A stretch of 64,000 bases of DNA from Eublepharis macularius (Eukaryota; Chordata; Lepidosauria; Squamata; Eublepharidae): assembly GCF_028583425.1 (NCBI RefSeq), contig NC_072801.1, positions 63,627,766 through 63,691,765 on the forward strand, in the 5' to 3' direction. Position 1 is the stretch's first letter; every line of letters starts with the position of its first letter. Below, piece after piece: positions 33,435-44,951 of this stretch. A model generated the notes under the pieces. It was not told where the DNA came from. It ran no database searches and was given only the letters and a program-made list of their open reading frames with translations. Both the position numbers and the translations under genes were made by a program.

Positions 33435-35880
33435 ATGTTTCGTTTCACTCTCCTTGTGTTACTCTGTTGTGCCACCTCCATCAGTGCAGGTAAGACCCAG
33501 CAGGTGGTCAATATTCTGAAGGGTGTGAAACCTCAATGGGTAAAAACAGGCAGCTGTGCCTTGGCTCTTTAGCTATTTTTTTCTCTGCGACTTATTTTAG
33601 GAGCAATTAAGAAACGTTCTGCTTCCCATTCTGGCGAGTATGGGGGGAATGGAGGATTGCGCTTCTCACATTCAATAAACCAACTGAATGGACCTATAAC
33701 CGCCCTTAAGATTCGGGTAAACCCATCATACATCACGGGGTAAGTGTTTGAAGATCAAGAATTGGAGATTTAAAATTTGGAGAATGCATATCTGTTAGGG
33801 GGAAAATGAGCTTCTTGATGGATTTAATGCTCAGTAAAGTATGATATAAAATTTAGGGCAGAGTCTATAATATTGGTTTCCCTTGGGGAAGATAGCACTG
33901 GTTAATTATCATGTCTACGCAAAAAGTCTTCAGAAGGGAAGAACAAGGAAAAGAACTGCAGCCAATTTACCCATTCTCGACCCCTGGCAGAATCAGAGCA
34001 GGCCCTGGAATCTAACAAGTTCTGAGCTTAATTCACAAAATAGGTCACAATGCATTTGAGCCCTTGTGGGATCATCCTGTTAACCTCATTTCAAAATCCT
34101 ACAAGCAGCTCACATTTGGGGCTAGTGGGAAGCCTTTTTTTGGGAGGGGCATGTACTGTTTGTCTGTGACCCTTTTGTGCAGCAGATGGTAAACAAACAC
34201 GTCTCTAGGTACTTTCATTTTTAGACAACCATCTGTTACTCTTCATGGCTGAGAATTCCCACATCTTTTCCTGGGGTTCATACATTCTTCAGCTGCTTTT
34301 CTTCCTGATCTAAACTGCTCTCCACAACTACTATTAGCCCTGCAGGGGTCCTGTAATGTCTTGACCCTCCACTCACAGCCACTATGGGAGGACAGCTGAG
34401 CTAAACTCCACTATCAAAATGTCATGACATGGCTGGCTTCCATGTGTCATCCCCTCCCTTTTCTAGCCTGTTAAAGGTTCCCCCCTCTATACAGTTAGAC
34501 TGTAGCGTTACAGCACAGTTTTGTAGGGAGAGAGACACAGAAGGAAAAGAGAGGATGTGAAATGCAGGGTGTGTGTGTGCTGTGATGGATGCCATATATG
34601 TGCTTTTGATCAATGGTGGAAGGGTGTGGAGGGGAAGCGAGGGGTATCAGCAGCTGTGAGCAGAACAGAAATGGGAAATGTGGATGTCATTCCCACCAGA
34701 TTCCACCCTCCATGCTGCTGCTGCCATGTCAGGTGTGCATTGTTGCCCCTCTCCCTATCTGGATGCAGCCACAGTTTTGCGTCACTTCCTTGGGTCTGCT
34801 TTTAAAAGTTACTTTCGTTTTAGCTTTGAAATTATGCAAAAGTGACATCCCAAGATAAGCAACTGCAAGCCTTCCAGTAATCCAGTCTAAAATCAATACA
34901 TCAGTAAAAAGGCGCCACACTCCCTCCGTATGGATCCCCCCCCCATACCATCTCAGTGGGTGGGTCGTTGCAGCAACAGAGGGCAGTCCCCCTCATGGCA
35001 GAAGCCTCCTTCTTACCTGCAAAGGCTCCTCCCACTACAAAAGAGGGGGAGGGGAAGAGAGAGCAAAATGAAAGGAGGAGGGGATGCTACACATTCTGCC
35101 CACAGGAAGGGGTGGGAAGGGGGGCACAAGCGGAGACTAACTCCTCACTGGGTGATTGTTGTTGTGGTGATTATAATACCATACTGTGTAAACCGCTCTG
35201 AGTGGGCATTAAATTGTCCCAAAGGGCGGTATATAAATCAAATTTTGTTGTTATACATCAGCAGCTTTGAAGGAAGCCAATCTGCTCCTTTTCAGATCTT
35301 AATTTCCCCTCCCCCTACTCCAGTTCTGTTTACAATCAAATGTGAACCCAGGGGTGGGCCTTTTCTTGATACATATTGTTGATGAGACTATTATTCAAGT
35401 GTCTGACAAGTGTCTTTTGATCTAGTAAGCACATGGATTGTAATGGTTACCGTCCAACATACAACTTGTGTACCATGAAAGTCAATTACTGTGCTTGTAA
35501 TGGTGTTGAATAGGGGCAGGGCAGCAGAAGGGATGTGAAGTTTGCCTGAACTCTTCTATTCCAGCCTCCAGGTCCGGTATGGGAAGGAATGGAGCGACTA
35601 CGTGGGTGGCCCATCAGGTGAACTGGAGATGATCGTGCTGCACCCAGGAGAGTCCATCACCCAAGTCTCGGGGAAGTTTGATTCGTACATCCGCAAACTT
35701 AAATTCCAAACCAACTTTGGACGGCGCTTTTCTTTTGGAGTTGATGTGGGCACCAGTTTTAGCGCAAGTCCGCTCTTCCCAGGAGCTACTCTGATTTACA
35801 TCAGTGGCCGCTCTGGCTCTTGGATTGATGCCATCAGTTTCCACTGGAACAATAAGCCTAATGGAGGAACTGGACAGTGA
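33435..35880 (+). CDS. ZG16: Zymogen granule protein 16 (secreted jacalin-fold lectin), three coding exons
   Basis: Coding exons are 33435-33489, 33601-33739 and 35565-35880, giving 169 aa. All junctions fit GT-AG: donors GTAAGA at 33490 and GTAAGT at 33740, acceptors ending at 33600 and 35564. Exon 1 starts one base after an acceptor (TTTCTTTCTAG, ending 33433), so a non-coding 5' exon should lie upstream. Residues 1-18 (MFRFTLLVLLCCATSISA) form a signal peptide. The rest is one jacalin-type beta-prism domain. It has the glycine-rich GEYGGNGG loop (30-37), then LQVRYGKEWSDYVGG (66-80), HPGESITQVSGK (91-102) and the GxxxD sugar-binding loop GSWID (149-153). Length and sequence match mammalian ZG16, about 167 aa. 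In mammals this is a secretory-granule and intestinal-mucus lectin that binds mannose, sulfated glycans and Gram-positive peptidoglycan; these roles are inferred here by homology. The paralogue ZG16B is a weaker alternative. A diverged copy of exon 3 lies 15 kb downstream. Confidence 0.93.
35144..35257 (+). mobile_element. CORE/MIR-type SINE 3' fragment in ZG16 intron 2
   Basis: Only the tail is present: GGGTGATTGTTGTTGTGG, AACCGCTCTGAGTGGGC and GGCGGTATATAAATC. Copy B is uninterrupted here. Confidence 0.75.
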
Positions 35881-36226
35881 GGCCAAACTGTTTAATGGAT
35901 ATGAGGGAGTGGAGGTGGTCTCTTCCATCCCTCTCTGTGAGCTTTATCAGTTGCTGTATATGATGATTCTTTCAGCCACCTCAATATTCCTTGTTCATCT
36001 ATGTTGCTTTTTCCAGTATTTCTTCTAGCTGTGTACTTCTTCCCCCTTCCCTCATTCCCATACCAACTCCACCCCCCCTTCCAAAGTCCACCAGTTAATC
36101 CAACATTTTCTGTCCTTCTCTTGTAAATCAGTTCAAGCACTTAACTAGGCATCTCATTCATGCCTTACTTCTCTATACCTTCCTCTCCAGTGAAATGAAA
36201 AGCTTTGCTGGCAATGACTGCCACAC

Positions 36227-36232
36227 ATTAAA
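36227..36232 (+). promoter_or_regulatory. Candidate ZG16 polyadenylation signal ATTAAA
   Basis: An ATTAAA hexamer lies about 350 bases after the ZG16 stop codon, followed by a T/G-rich stretch. The same hexamer and surroundings are kept in duplication copy B at 51157-51162. Inferred from motif and position only. Confidence 0.5.
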
Positions 36233-36489
36233 AGGCAAATTTGAAAATGTTGTTCTTTTGATTCATTGCCCATGTAGTGTTAAAAGTTATGCCTGGGATC
36301 CTATGAATGAGATCTGTGCACGCTAGCGCAAGACAGCTTCTGCGGTGGAGAGCTGCATTTCCTCTTCTGCTAGCACTTCCTCTTGCGCATGATCAGTGGT
36401 TTTCAGTGAGCCCTTGTGGACACAGGTGTGCCAGCTGAAGAAGTGCGCTACCCAGCAAAGGCTGCCTAGCACTAGCATGCAGAGAATTC

Positions 36490-36737
36490 AGCTACTACAA
36501 CAACAACAACAACAACAACAACTGTGCTTATATACCACTCTTCTAGACAGATTAGTGCCTCACCCAGAGCGGTGAACAAAGTTAGTGTTATTATTAACAC
36601 TAACTGGGGAGCTGGGGCTGAGAGGAGTGGCTTACCCAAGGCCATCTGTACTGATCTCATGGCAGTAGTGGGATTCAAACCAGTAGAGTGCTGATCCATA
36701 GCCAACCCACTTAACTACTGTGCTATAGCAGTGTTGG
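36490..36737 (-). mobile_element. CORE/MIR-type SINE with (CAA)n tail
   Basis: The same subfamily as 24705-24955 (shared ATATACCACTCTTCTAGACAG). It lies 3' of ZG16 and is absent from the matching site in copy B near 51400. Confidence 0.8.
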
Positions 36738-36842
36738 TAATCCAGAAAATCCCTTTTGAAAATCCTTCAGGTGAGAGTTCCCATTTGAGGGATCAGAGCA
36801 AATGTGATTATAATGTTGTGCTTCACCATAGACTATGGACAT

Positions 36843-37062
36843 AAATTTATTTGTTATTTATTTACTTTATATATACCCCACCTTTATCTCCGATGGGGAC
36901 CCAACGTGGTTCACATAATTCCCCTCCCCTCCATTTTACCCCCACAACAACTCTATAGGTTAAGCTGAGGGGGTGTGACTGGCCCAAGGTCATCCCGCAA
37001 GCTTCCATGGCAGCATGGGGATTTGAACTCGGTTCTCCCAAATTGTAACCACTACACCATGT
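36843..37062 (-). mobile_element. CORE/MIR-type SINE
   Basis: The reverse-oriented tail (TATATATACCCCACCTTTATC), CORE segment (CTGGCCCAAGGTCATCC) and head (TTTGAACTCGGTTCTCCC, ACCACTACACCATG) are recognisable. Confidence 0.75.
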
Positions 37063-37334
37063 GAAGAAGTGAGCTCTGCTACAAGAGCTGTCTGGCGCTT
37101 GAGGGCTTTGTTCATAGGACCTAAGCCTAAAATGTTATTTGTACTCCACCCCCCACCTCCCGATATGGGATGAGGGTGCCATTACACCCTTCGTCTGATG
37201 TTCAACATTACTTTTCTAGGTCAAAATGCATGAACAGAATACCAAAGTGGCAGCTGGGATAGTGGTTAAAAACAAGCTGTGAGCTGGATTGCCTCTAGTG
37301 GACATCATTCTTCATCTATCATTAAAAACAACAG

Positions 37335-37526
37335 GGCTCCTTTCACACTACTTACGTACCTCTGGAACATCGTGAAATGTAGTGCAAGAGCCACGGAAGA
37401 TCGCCTCTTCTCGCGAGAGTTTTGTGCGACATCGCGCAAAATTCGCGTGCGAAGAAGCGATCTTCCGTGGCTCTTGCGCTACATTTCACGATGTTCTGGA
37501 GGCACGTAAGTAATGTGAAAAGGGCC
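37335..37526. mobile_element. Palindromic MITE (GGCCGTTTCC family)
   Basis: A 192-bp fold-back with ends GGCTCCTTTCACAC and a stem including GAAGATCGCCTCTTCTCGCG. Target duplication CAG (37332-37334, 37527-37529). Confidence 0.82.
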
Positions 37527-37629
37527 CAGTAGTGAATTAAGAAAAACAACACACCCACAAAGATAAAGGTAATAATGAAAATAATAGTAGAAGTTTCCTG
37601 GGTTCTCAAGTAGCTTGGGGCCATAGCAT

Positions 37630-38065
37630 CACCAAATTATGGAGAGTGGTCCATCGCACTCAACTGACAACACCAGCAGGTGTTCCAGATCAATCATAGA
37701 GCCACTCATTCTGGGAGAAGGTTGCCTTTTTCTTCCTGGTGTCACCACAAATGGCAATGAGAAGAGATGGACTTTTAGATATTTGGTTCGTAGGCTGTGA
37801 AGGGTTTTAAGTGTCATAACTAGCACCTTAAATTGGACTTGTAGACAAACCAGCAGCCGATTTACAGTAGCTGTTTTAAGATGGGCAGGATACGTTCCCT
37901 TTGGCTGGCTCCTGCACTTGAGTGTCTTCAACAACAGTCCAATGCAGACTGCATTGCAGTAATCCAGCCTCAAGTTTACAAAAGCAGTTTCTCTGGTCCT
38001 GGATGTTGTCATTCCACTCTGGGGGCCATCATCCTGGCAGTTGAGCATGGCTCTTGATGTCCACC
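37630..38065 (-). mobile_element. L2-type LINE fragment
   Basis: The minus strand encodes NLRLDYCNAVCIGLLLKTL and QVQFKVLVMTLKTLHSL, the conserved L2 C-terminal region. Confidence 0.75.
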
Positions 38066-38069
38066 CCAA

Positions 38070-38805
38070 ATTCTCCTAGTATTTTTTTGATGCAGTGATG
38101 TATTTCAATGGAGCCGCTGCAAATTGATGGGCATTTGTGGCTTCCATCATATCCAATAAGCCTTTCAGCTTCTCCTGTTGTTTCCCATGGGCATTCTTGT
38201 CATTCGTTTCAGAACCTGCCCCCACTTGCCTCTAAGAAGCTGCCTCTCTGTGATTGATCCTGAGTGCCAGGGACCGCGGGTGTGACCCTCACTGGATCCT
38301 GTTGCCTTTCTATTCTAACTTTTCAAGGAGCGGTGCATGTTTCTCAGAGCGGTGGTGGGGGGCGGAGTTTGCAAGTGAGTGGTACTTCAGCTGCCAGCCT
38401 GGCCCTTGTCGGAAATGAGGGTTGGGTGAGTGGGTGGGCGAGTGCCCTTCAGTGTAATTCCCCCCATGGGGCTGGTGCCTCTGTTGGGGGGTAGCAAGCC
38501 CAATCGTGGGGGTCTTTCTGCCCTGTGCATCTGCTCTCTGCAGGGTGGGGTAGTAGCATTGGCAGCTCTCAATGGCAAACACAGCTGGCCCACAGACTAG
38601 CTATGCCTTTCCCTGCCACTCATGGCGCTGTCAGCTGCAGTCACTCTGCAATTGGTGGATTCTGCTGGAGTCGCCAGGACCACTAGGGAGCATTCTTTCC
38701 TAGCCACACATTGCTTGGCTTGGCCACCAGTGTGGCTCTCCCACAAAAATCCTTAGGGAGCAGACAAGCGGTGTGTTAGGTACGTGAGCTCTGGTGGCAG
38801 GCCTC
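38070..38805. other. Unassigned, moderately GC-rich
   Basis: No gene or repeat recognised. Overlapping frames of 60-90 codons on both strands look like chance. Confidence 0.45.
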
Positions 38806-39215
38806 TGAATTGTGCTGTAAGAGAATGAAGAGAACATAAAATGCCAGTGGTGGGAATAAATTATTTCTAATGAGAATGACAACATGGCCCTCGGGACATG
38901 ACTCTAGATGCATGGAAATGTAGAAGGGGATTGTCCCATGTGTGCTGTCCCTGCCCTACATGTGATCAACTCCTTATGACCATAGTAATTATGCTCTAAT
39001 TCCAAAGAGTTTGGGCTATGTCTTAACTGTCCAAATATGAATTCTTGCTATTGTATGTTCTTTCATGTTCTGAAGCCAGGCCCCACAGTAGGTGGTTGGC
39101 ATGGGCTAGCAAAGGAAGAAGCTGGTTTGTTTTGGATGATATCCAGGAAATACAATACAAGTGTTTAATTAGTTTCCTGTTAGCATCTGACTCAGTCCCA
39201 AAGAGCTTTGGGGAC
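38805..39215 (+). repeat. Unassigned repeat, related to 63280-63700
   Basis: Shared blocks include AACATAAAATGCCA, TGAAGCCAGGCCCCAC, GGTTGGCATGGGCTAGCAAA and AAGCTGGTTTGTTTTGGATG. Spacing is similar, so it is probably an old interspersed element. No coding motif. Confidence 0.7.
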
Positions 39216-39317
39216 TTCATGCCTTCCTATACACTGATAAAGCATGCATTTCATAAAGCTACAGGCACTGCTTGTATTTGGGGGGGGGAGTTAAACCCCC
39301 CATTAATTGTTGATTTC

Positions 39318-40885
39318 AGTTTTTTTCTGCAAACCTGGGGCTTTTTCAAGTTTGTAGAAATATCTATCCTGTCTGTCCATGGCTTTAGTCTCTGGATTTA
39401 GGTATCCACGGATTTGGCCATGTTGAGAATTAGATTTATTGATGTATTGATTTTTAAAAATCTTTTAAATTTTTATTTGAAAAAAATTAGCCTCATACAT
39501 AATAGAAATAAACATATGAAAACAATAATGAGAAATCTACATATAAGCATCCCTTAAAGTTTTCCAAATATCTAAAAATAAGTTCATCCACAGTGCTCAA
39601 CTATGTGCCATACATTTGAATATAGATAAAGTTGTAAGGAACTTCCATTCATTGAATTATGGGAGATGAGCAAGAATTAGATATAGTGATGATAATATCT
39701 GTGCCTTTTTTTGTCTCAGAATTTGATTTTATAGGCCCTGGTTAGCACTGGGCATATTTGAAGATCAGGATTTATTTGCAAATTTAACTGGTCTCAAAAC
39801 TCCTATGGTGGGTATGCTAGTTCAAGAATTTTTTGAGTGAAAATGTTGTTGGTGGGCCCCAACTTGAGAAATATTTTACCTGTGTTTATAATACTGGTCA
39901 ATTACTTAAGGGTTGGATCTCAAAAAGCATAATTCAGGTTTAGAAGAAGTGGTATAATTTAGATACCAAGAATTACCACTGAATCCATACATCTAAGCAG
40001 TGATTGCACGACTTGGAACCTACTTTAAGGAAGGCGGCTTTCAAGCTGTACAATCACTGTTTGGTTAGAAACAACATTGCATCATTTAAGGGAGTGATGG
40101 AGGCTGTCGAATTTTTTCTGCAAACCTGGGGCTTTTTCGTAGAAATATCTATCCTGTCTGTCCATGGCTTTAGTCTCTGGATTTAGGTATCCACGGATTT
40201 GGCCATGTTGAGAATTAGATTTATTGATTTTTAAAAATCTTTTAAATTTTTATTTGAAAAAAATTAGCCTCATACATAATAGAAATAAACATATAAAAAC
40301 AATAGTGAGAAAGCTACATCTAAGTATCCCTAAAAAGTTTCTAAATATCTAAAAATAAGTCCATCCACAGTTGTTGACTATGTGCCATATGTTCAAATAT
40401 AGATACAGTTGTAAGATCCTCTGTTAATTGAATTGTGGGAGGTGGGCAAGCATTAGATATATTGATGATAATATCTGTGCCCCTTTTGTCTCAGGATTTG
40501 ATTGGATAGACACTGGCTAGCAGACTGTATATTTGATGATAAGAATTTATTTGCAAGTTTAACTAATCTAAAAACTCCCATGGTGGGTATGCTACCTCAG
40601 GAATTTTTTGAGGTAAAATGTTGTTGGGCCCCAACTCAAGAAATATTTCACCTCTATTTATAATACTGGTCAATTACTTAAGGGCTGACTGAAAAGAATA
40701 ATTCAGATTTAGAAAAAGTGGTATAATTTAGATACCAAGAATTACCACTCGTCTGGAAAATGTTGCCAAGCCCATACTTCTAAGCAGTGATTGCACAACT
40801 TGGAACCTACTTTAAGGAAGGGGGCTTCCAAGCTGTACAATCACTGTGGTTAGAAACAACATTGCATCATTTACGAAAGTGATGG
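39318..40885 (+). repeat. Tandem duplication of about 790 bp, two copies
   Basis: Copies at about 39318-40106 and 40108-40885 share TTTTTTCTGCAAACCTGGGG at the start and ACATTGCATCATTTA near the end. Identity is high but with scattered changes. Part (39710-39800) also resembles 19440-19560. Content unassigned. Confidence 0.85.
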
Positions 40886-41387
40886 AGGCTTTTAAAGGAA
40901 AAAAGAGCTCTATAAATACATTTCTTGGAAAAACCAAGTCAATTGCCTTTGTAGTAGGTGTAGATTTAAGGGGAGATTTTCACATGGTGAATAAAGTATG
41001 TTCCAAAAGTTTTGGAACAGAAGGAAAGGTGTGAATATTAAGATAGAGCTAAATGGACATTTATCAAGCAAAATCTCACTTACTGCAGGGGGTAAATGAG
41101 GGATGTCTGTCAGAACCTTTTTAAAATTTTTATGTGAACAGCATAGATGAGGAAATGCAGGATCCTAGATCCTTGATATCACCCATTCCTGATGAAAAAA
41201 ATCCCAGTTGTGAAATACACAGTGCTGATGTGGCTCCTGTCCTAAAGAAAGGTCACTTCAAACTGTTAAAATAGGTCAAATTAAAACTTAATGTCCCTCC
41301 AAGAGAGAAACTTGATTATTTCCATAATAAAGGTGTAGTTAGCTGCCTAGCAACAGTTCTCCAGGGTCTCAGGTCAAGGTCTGTCAC

Positions 41388-42038
41388 TAGAGATGGGCAC
41401 GATCCGCATTATGATTGAAAAAAACCCACGATAATGGCGTTCACGCGATTGGGACCCGGTGGATCGTGCTTGTCCACAGCCAACGATGCAGCGGTCGGGG
41501 GGGGGCTGGATCGGGGCTTGATTGGGGGGCGATTGTGGTCAGATTGGGAAGCCAGACACTCATGCGCCAGAAATCTATTCCCCTGGCAATGGAGCCAGGG
41601 GAATGCCTGAGCTGTGTTTGCCCTCCTTCTGTCGCCCTGGAAACACGAATGGAAGCCCAGCTTGCCTTGATCAGCCGGGCTTCCTTCCAACCATGGAGCA
41701 GCAAAGCAGTCACCAGCTGGGAGAAGACACCCAAGAGAGGGAGGGGGAAGGAGGTGTTCTGTAGCCATGGGCACTCCAATCTCATCCCTGCAAACCCTGA
41801 TAGGCAGCTCTGACGGCCAAACACAGACAGCCAAACACAAACACAGATGCTGCCGGCATCATCCACTGTTCCTGTATCGCTGGGAACAGCAGGGCGCCCC
41901 TCCGCTTTTGCCTCCACGATCCAGGATCCATGATCTGAAACGGGAGATGATCAGTGTGGATCGTTAATTAGGGATTGTCGCCGGCGCCGATCCACGATCA
42001 GCTAGATCGTTAATTTTTTTGGATCGTGCCCATCTCTA
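41388..42038. mobile_element. Non-autonomous hAT element (TAGAGATGGGC ends)
   Basis: A 651-bp element with ends TAGAGATGGGCACGATCC and GGATCGTGCCCATCTCTA. The perfect 8-bp target duplication is TCTGTCAC (41380-41387, 42039-42046). Interior frames (up to 158 codons) show no transposase similarity. Confidence 0.9.
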
Positions 42039-42248
42039 TCTGTCACATCACAGACTATGTGATCTTTTTAACCTAAGATGTTGGGATTTGAATCTGGGAC
42101 CTTCTACGTGGAAAACTATTCTATGTCCCCTCCCTCATCTACCATATATAGATCCTTGACATCACCCATTCCAAATGAAAAAAATCCCAATTGTGAAATA
42201 CACTGATGGTGTGGCTCCTATCCTAAAGAAATTGGGATGAGAGACATA

Positions 42249-42440
42249 GGCCGTTTTCACATGCCCCTGTAACACTCTGGAAAACGGCACAAAACTCACG
42301 GCATGAAGCATCTTCCTAGCGTGATGTTATCAGACATCGCGCCATTAAATGGGATCATGATGGGAAATCATGTTAGGAAGAAGCTTTGTGCTACGAGTTT
42401 TGCGCGATTTTCCGGAGGTTACAGGCGTGTGAAAACAGCC
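42249..42440. mobile_element. Palindromic MITE (GGCCGTTTCC family)
   Basis: A 192-bp fold-back, more diverged in the centre. Ends GGCCGTTTTCACATGCC; target duplication ATA (42246-42248, 42441-42443). Confidence 0.8.
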
Positions 42441-42682
42441 ATACCTGAAAGGTGTTCTCTTCAAGAGTTTCTAATAAAGTTAAGTGTAAAAGGTCAGTTC
42501 ATAATGTTAAAGTAGGTCAAATTAAAACTTAATGTCCAGAAATGGTCTCTGAAGAATATCTGAACTGGAAAACCTATGCTACAATTACATTTTTTCCCAA
42601 GAGAGAAATTGGATTATTTCTACAATCATACTAAATCAGACAATGGGTCTATCAAACTCAGCATTGTCTGCTCTTTGACAAG

Positions 42683-43400
42683 TGTCATGGCCCAGTCTGA
42701 GAGTGAGGTCTCCTCTGGAGGAGAGGAGCCTCGTGTAGCCAGCCAGGACTCCTCAGGAGAAGAGGAGCCCTGTGTAGCCAGCCCTAGCCCTGATTCAGCA
42801 GAAGCCAGCAATCAGGAGCAACAGCTTCTGGCTGATCAGAGCTTGCAGCCAGCAGCTGAGACACCAGCACCCTCTAGCTCCAATACCACAGGGGAAGCTC
42901 AGCCAGGGACTTCTACAGGTGCAGCGCAGCCAAGAGCCTCCACCCCCCCAGGTTCACCCACGCCCAAGGAACGCCGCAGGCAGCACCAGAGACTGGAACT
43001 GCAGGAGAGACGGCACAGTGCTTGCCTCTTGAGCCAACGCCAGCTGCTGGAGAGTGACGATGAGTAGCGTCAGGATGGAGCCCCAGCAGCTGGCTGAAAA
43101 CCACACCTGGCTATAAGAGCCACTCTGAAGGAACTGCTGGGCGTGGAAGCAATGTGTCTGTTTCCTGCAACCACTCCGTGTTCTGTGAACCTTGCCCATG
43201 CCTGCTTTTGGACCTGACGCTATCGGTGACTGACCTTGGACTGTGCCTGACCTTGCTCTTGGACTCTGGACTCACTCCTGGCTTTATCTCATGCTCTGAC
43301 CACCGGTTTGACTTGGCTTTCGCTCTTGGAACTCCCCTTTGACTTTGGCCTTAAGGTTTGGACTGGAACCACCCTGCTTGGGCTAGCCCAGCCCGTGACA
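42683..43400 (+). mobile_element. Solo LTR of an LTR retroelement
   Basis: A 718-bp fossil LTR starting TGTCATGGCC and ending GCCCGTGACA, flanked by perfect 5-bp target duplications ACAAG (42678-42682 and 43401-43405). A TATA-like CTATAAGAGCC lies near 43110. The first half carries an open frame of 126 codons starting 4 bases into the LTR; its S, E, P and Q-rich composition resembles no known family. No internal region is present, so it is a recombined solo LTR. The exact family is unknown; the ends resemble Ty3/gypsy-type LTRs. Confidence 0.75.
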
Positions 43401-43453
43401 ACAAGAGGCCACACCTCAGTGGTAGAGCATCTGTTTTGTCTAAGGCCCCAGGT

Positions 43454-43512
43454 GATCAAGTGGAACGCAAGTGAACAGAGAGGAATACACATGAGTTTGT
43501 TCACTTGCCGTT
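43454..43512. mobile_element. Half-copy of the GAGCCAAGC-family MITE
   Basis: It matches one arm from the centre (GATCAAGTGGAACGCAAGTG) to CACTTGCCGTT, then is cut off by another repeat starting AGGGTTGCCAGG. Confidence 0.75.
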
Positions 43513-43795
43513 AGGGTTGCCAGGCCCCCTCAATCTCCCAGCGGGGGATCGGGGGCTGGCTCCTACCTCTCTTCTGGGAAGTGACATCATCATGCAGCAC
43601 CCCCCCCAGTGCCCATGCCCCACAGGGGCTTGCGTTGGGGGCTGCTGTGGAGCGCAGGAACGCTCCTGCACTCCACAGTGGCCCAAAACAGGCCTGTTTT
43701 GGCCCGGATTGGGCCCTTCTTGAGCTGCTGTGGAGCGCAGGAGCTCTCCTGCGTGCTGCAGCATCCCAAAACGGGCCCGATCCGAATTAGTATGT
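43513..43795. mobile_element. AGGGTTGCCAG-type element, partial
   Basis: Starts AGGGTTGCCAGGCCCCCTC. The interior has TGTGGAGCGCAGGA repeats and GGCCCAAAAC motifs as in 13863-14343. Right end not seen. Confidence 0.55.
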
Positions 43796-44075
43796 CTATA
43801 CAGAAAGTCTGATTGATACGCAAATCAAAGGGTAGGGATAGGAAAAGAAGAGATCCTGCAGCCAACTTAATAGCAACAACAACTACATTCAAAGCCCATC
43901 TTTGTCACTAAAACTCAAAGCAGATTACAAAATATGAAAAACAATTAAATCAGACAGCAAAGTCATCCAATAAATGTGCAATATGGCTAGGCTTACAGAA
44001 CTAGAAAACAATGTGAACAAAAAACTGTCTAAGGCATGATGATTATAGAAAAATCAAAAAAACCTAAGTGATTCT

Positions 44076-44951
44076 GGTCGAATCCACATTCACCCATTAC
44101 CCGCATGTTTATCGGATATCTTCCGTTTGCCTCCAATCCGCGATTTTTTCCTCTTCGTTCACATTCCTGCTTCCAATCCATCTTTCTCGCGCGTCCCTCC
44201 GGTCACATGGCCGCTCGAAAACCGCTTTTTTGGACGGGACCTTTTTTCCCCGCCCATTTTTAAAAAAATTTTTGAGCGCACTTTTCCATTATTTTGATCT
44301 TGCCTTATAAAGAAACATCATTGAAGATAATGATGCCTCTCTTTCCCCCACTGACAGCACTGATGGCTCTCTCCCGTTTCTTTTTTGGAAATTTGGAAGC
44401 ATGTGGGAAGCTTTCGTGGGCATTTCCTATGCAGGACAGTTCAGTGCCTGAATTTTACTGAAGTTTCACTTCCTTGGAGTGTCATTATTTCGATATTTTG
44501 TAATTTCGATATTACAGTAATATAAAATAAAAAAAATAAAAAACAGTTAAAAAGGAAGTTTTGCGAGTCCGTTCTGAGGATGGATTCACCCCAAAATGAT
44601 TTTTCAAACTACCAGATTTGATTCAGAAACAGCATAATCAATAAATCCAATGCTATGAAGTCAAAAACAGTCTTTTGCAGACTACGGAGCACTTGCAAGT
44701 TGAATCAGCCAATAGGAACTCTCAGAACGGCTGGAGAGAGAGGAAGGGGGGTGGTTTTTTTAAATGCCGCGTAAATTGCGCATTGGCCCGTTCACGGCCA
44801 CCGTGAAATTCCCATTGAAAACCTGTGACCACATATTCAGGAGAAATGCGAATGAAATGCGTCTGTTTAATGAGGTAATGTGACCGGCACTCGGGATTGC
44901 GTGGGGAATGTGGGGAACATGCGACTTAGAACGAGTAATGTGGATTCGACC
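44076..44951 (-). mobile_element. Non-autonomous Harbinger-like element, about 876 bp
   Basis: The reverse-orientation relative of 18380-19247. Ends GGTCGAATCCACATT; target duplication TCT (44073-44075, 44952-44954). No coding capacity seen. Confidence 0.78.

Larger units (their letters stand above)
24594..37755 (+). repeat. Segmental duplication, copy A (contains complete ZG16)
   Basis: Unique-looking stretches recur in the same order and orientation at about 46.2-52.2 kb. Matched pairs include 24960-25090 with 46310-46440, 31360-31840 with 46575-46980, 32164-32980 with 46990-48040, 34705-35130 with 49707-50145, 35400-36480 with 50280-51395 and 37655-37755 with 52125-52205. Copy A alone carries the L1 at 25232-31351, the Sauria SINE at 31841-32153 and CORE-SINE pieces at 24705-24955, 35144-35257 and 36490-36737. 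A further match of about 21.03-21.11 kb to 45.69-45.78 kb suggests the duplication once began further left. Confidence 0.85.
41160..42620 (+). repeat. Older duplicated block of unassigned repeat
   Basis: 41160-41340 (GATCCTTGATATCACCCATT ... AATTAAAACTTAATGTCC) recurs at 42148-42600 with a MITE in the second copy. A third relative lies near 21360-21520. Confidence 0.65.

Noticed and set aside
41415-41917. Overlapping 130-158 codon frames
   Set aside because: Within a hAT element, on both strands, with no transposase similarity.
42576-43067. 163-codon frame as a host gene
   Set aside because: Most of it lies inside a solo LTR with clean target repeats; no splice sites or family match.
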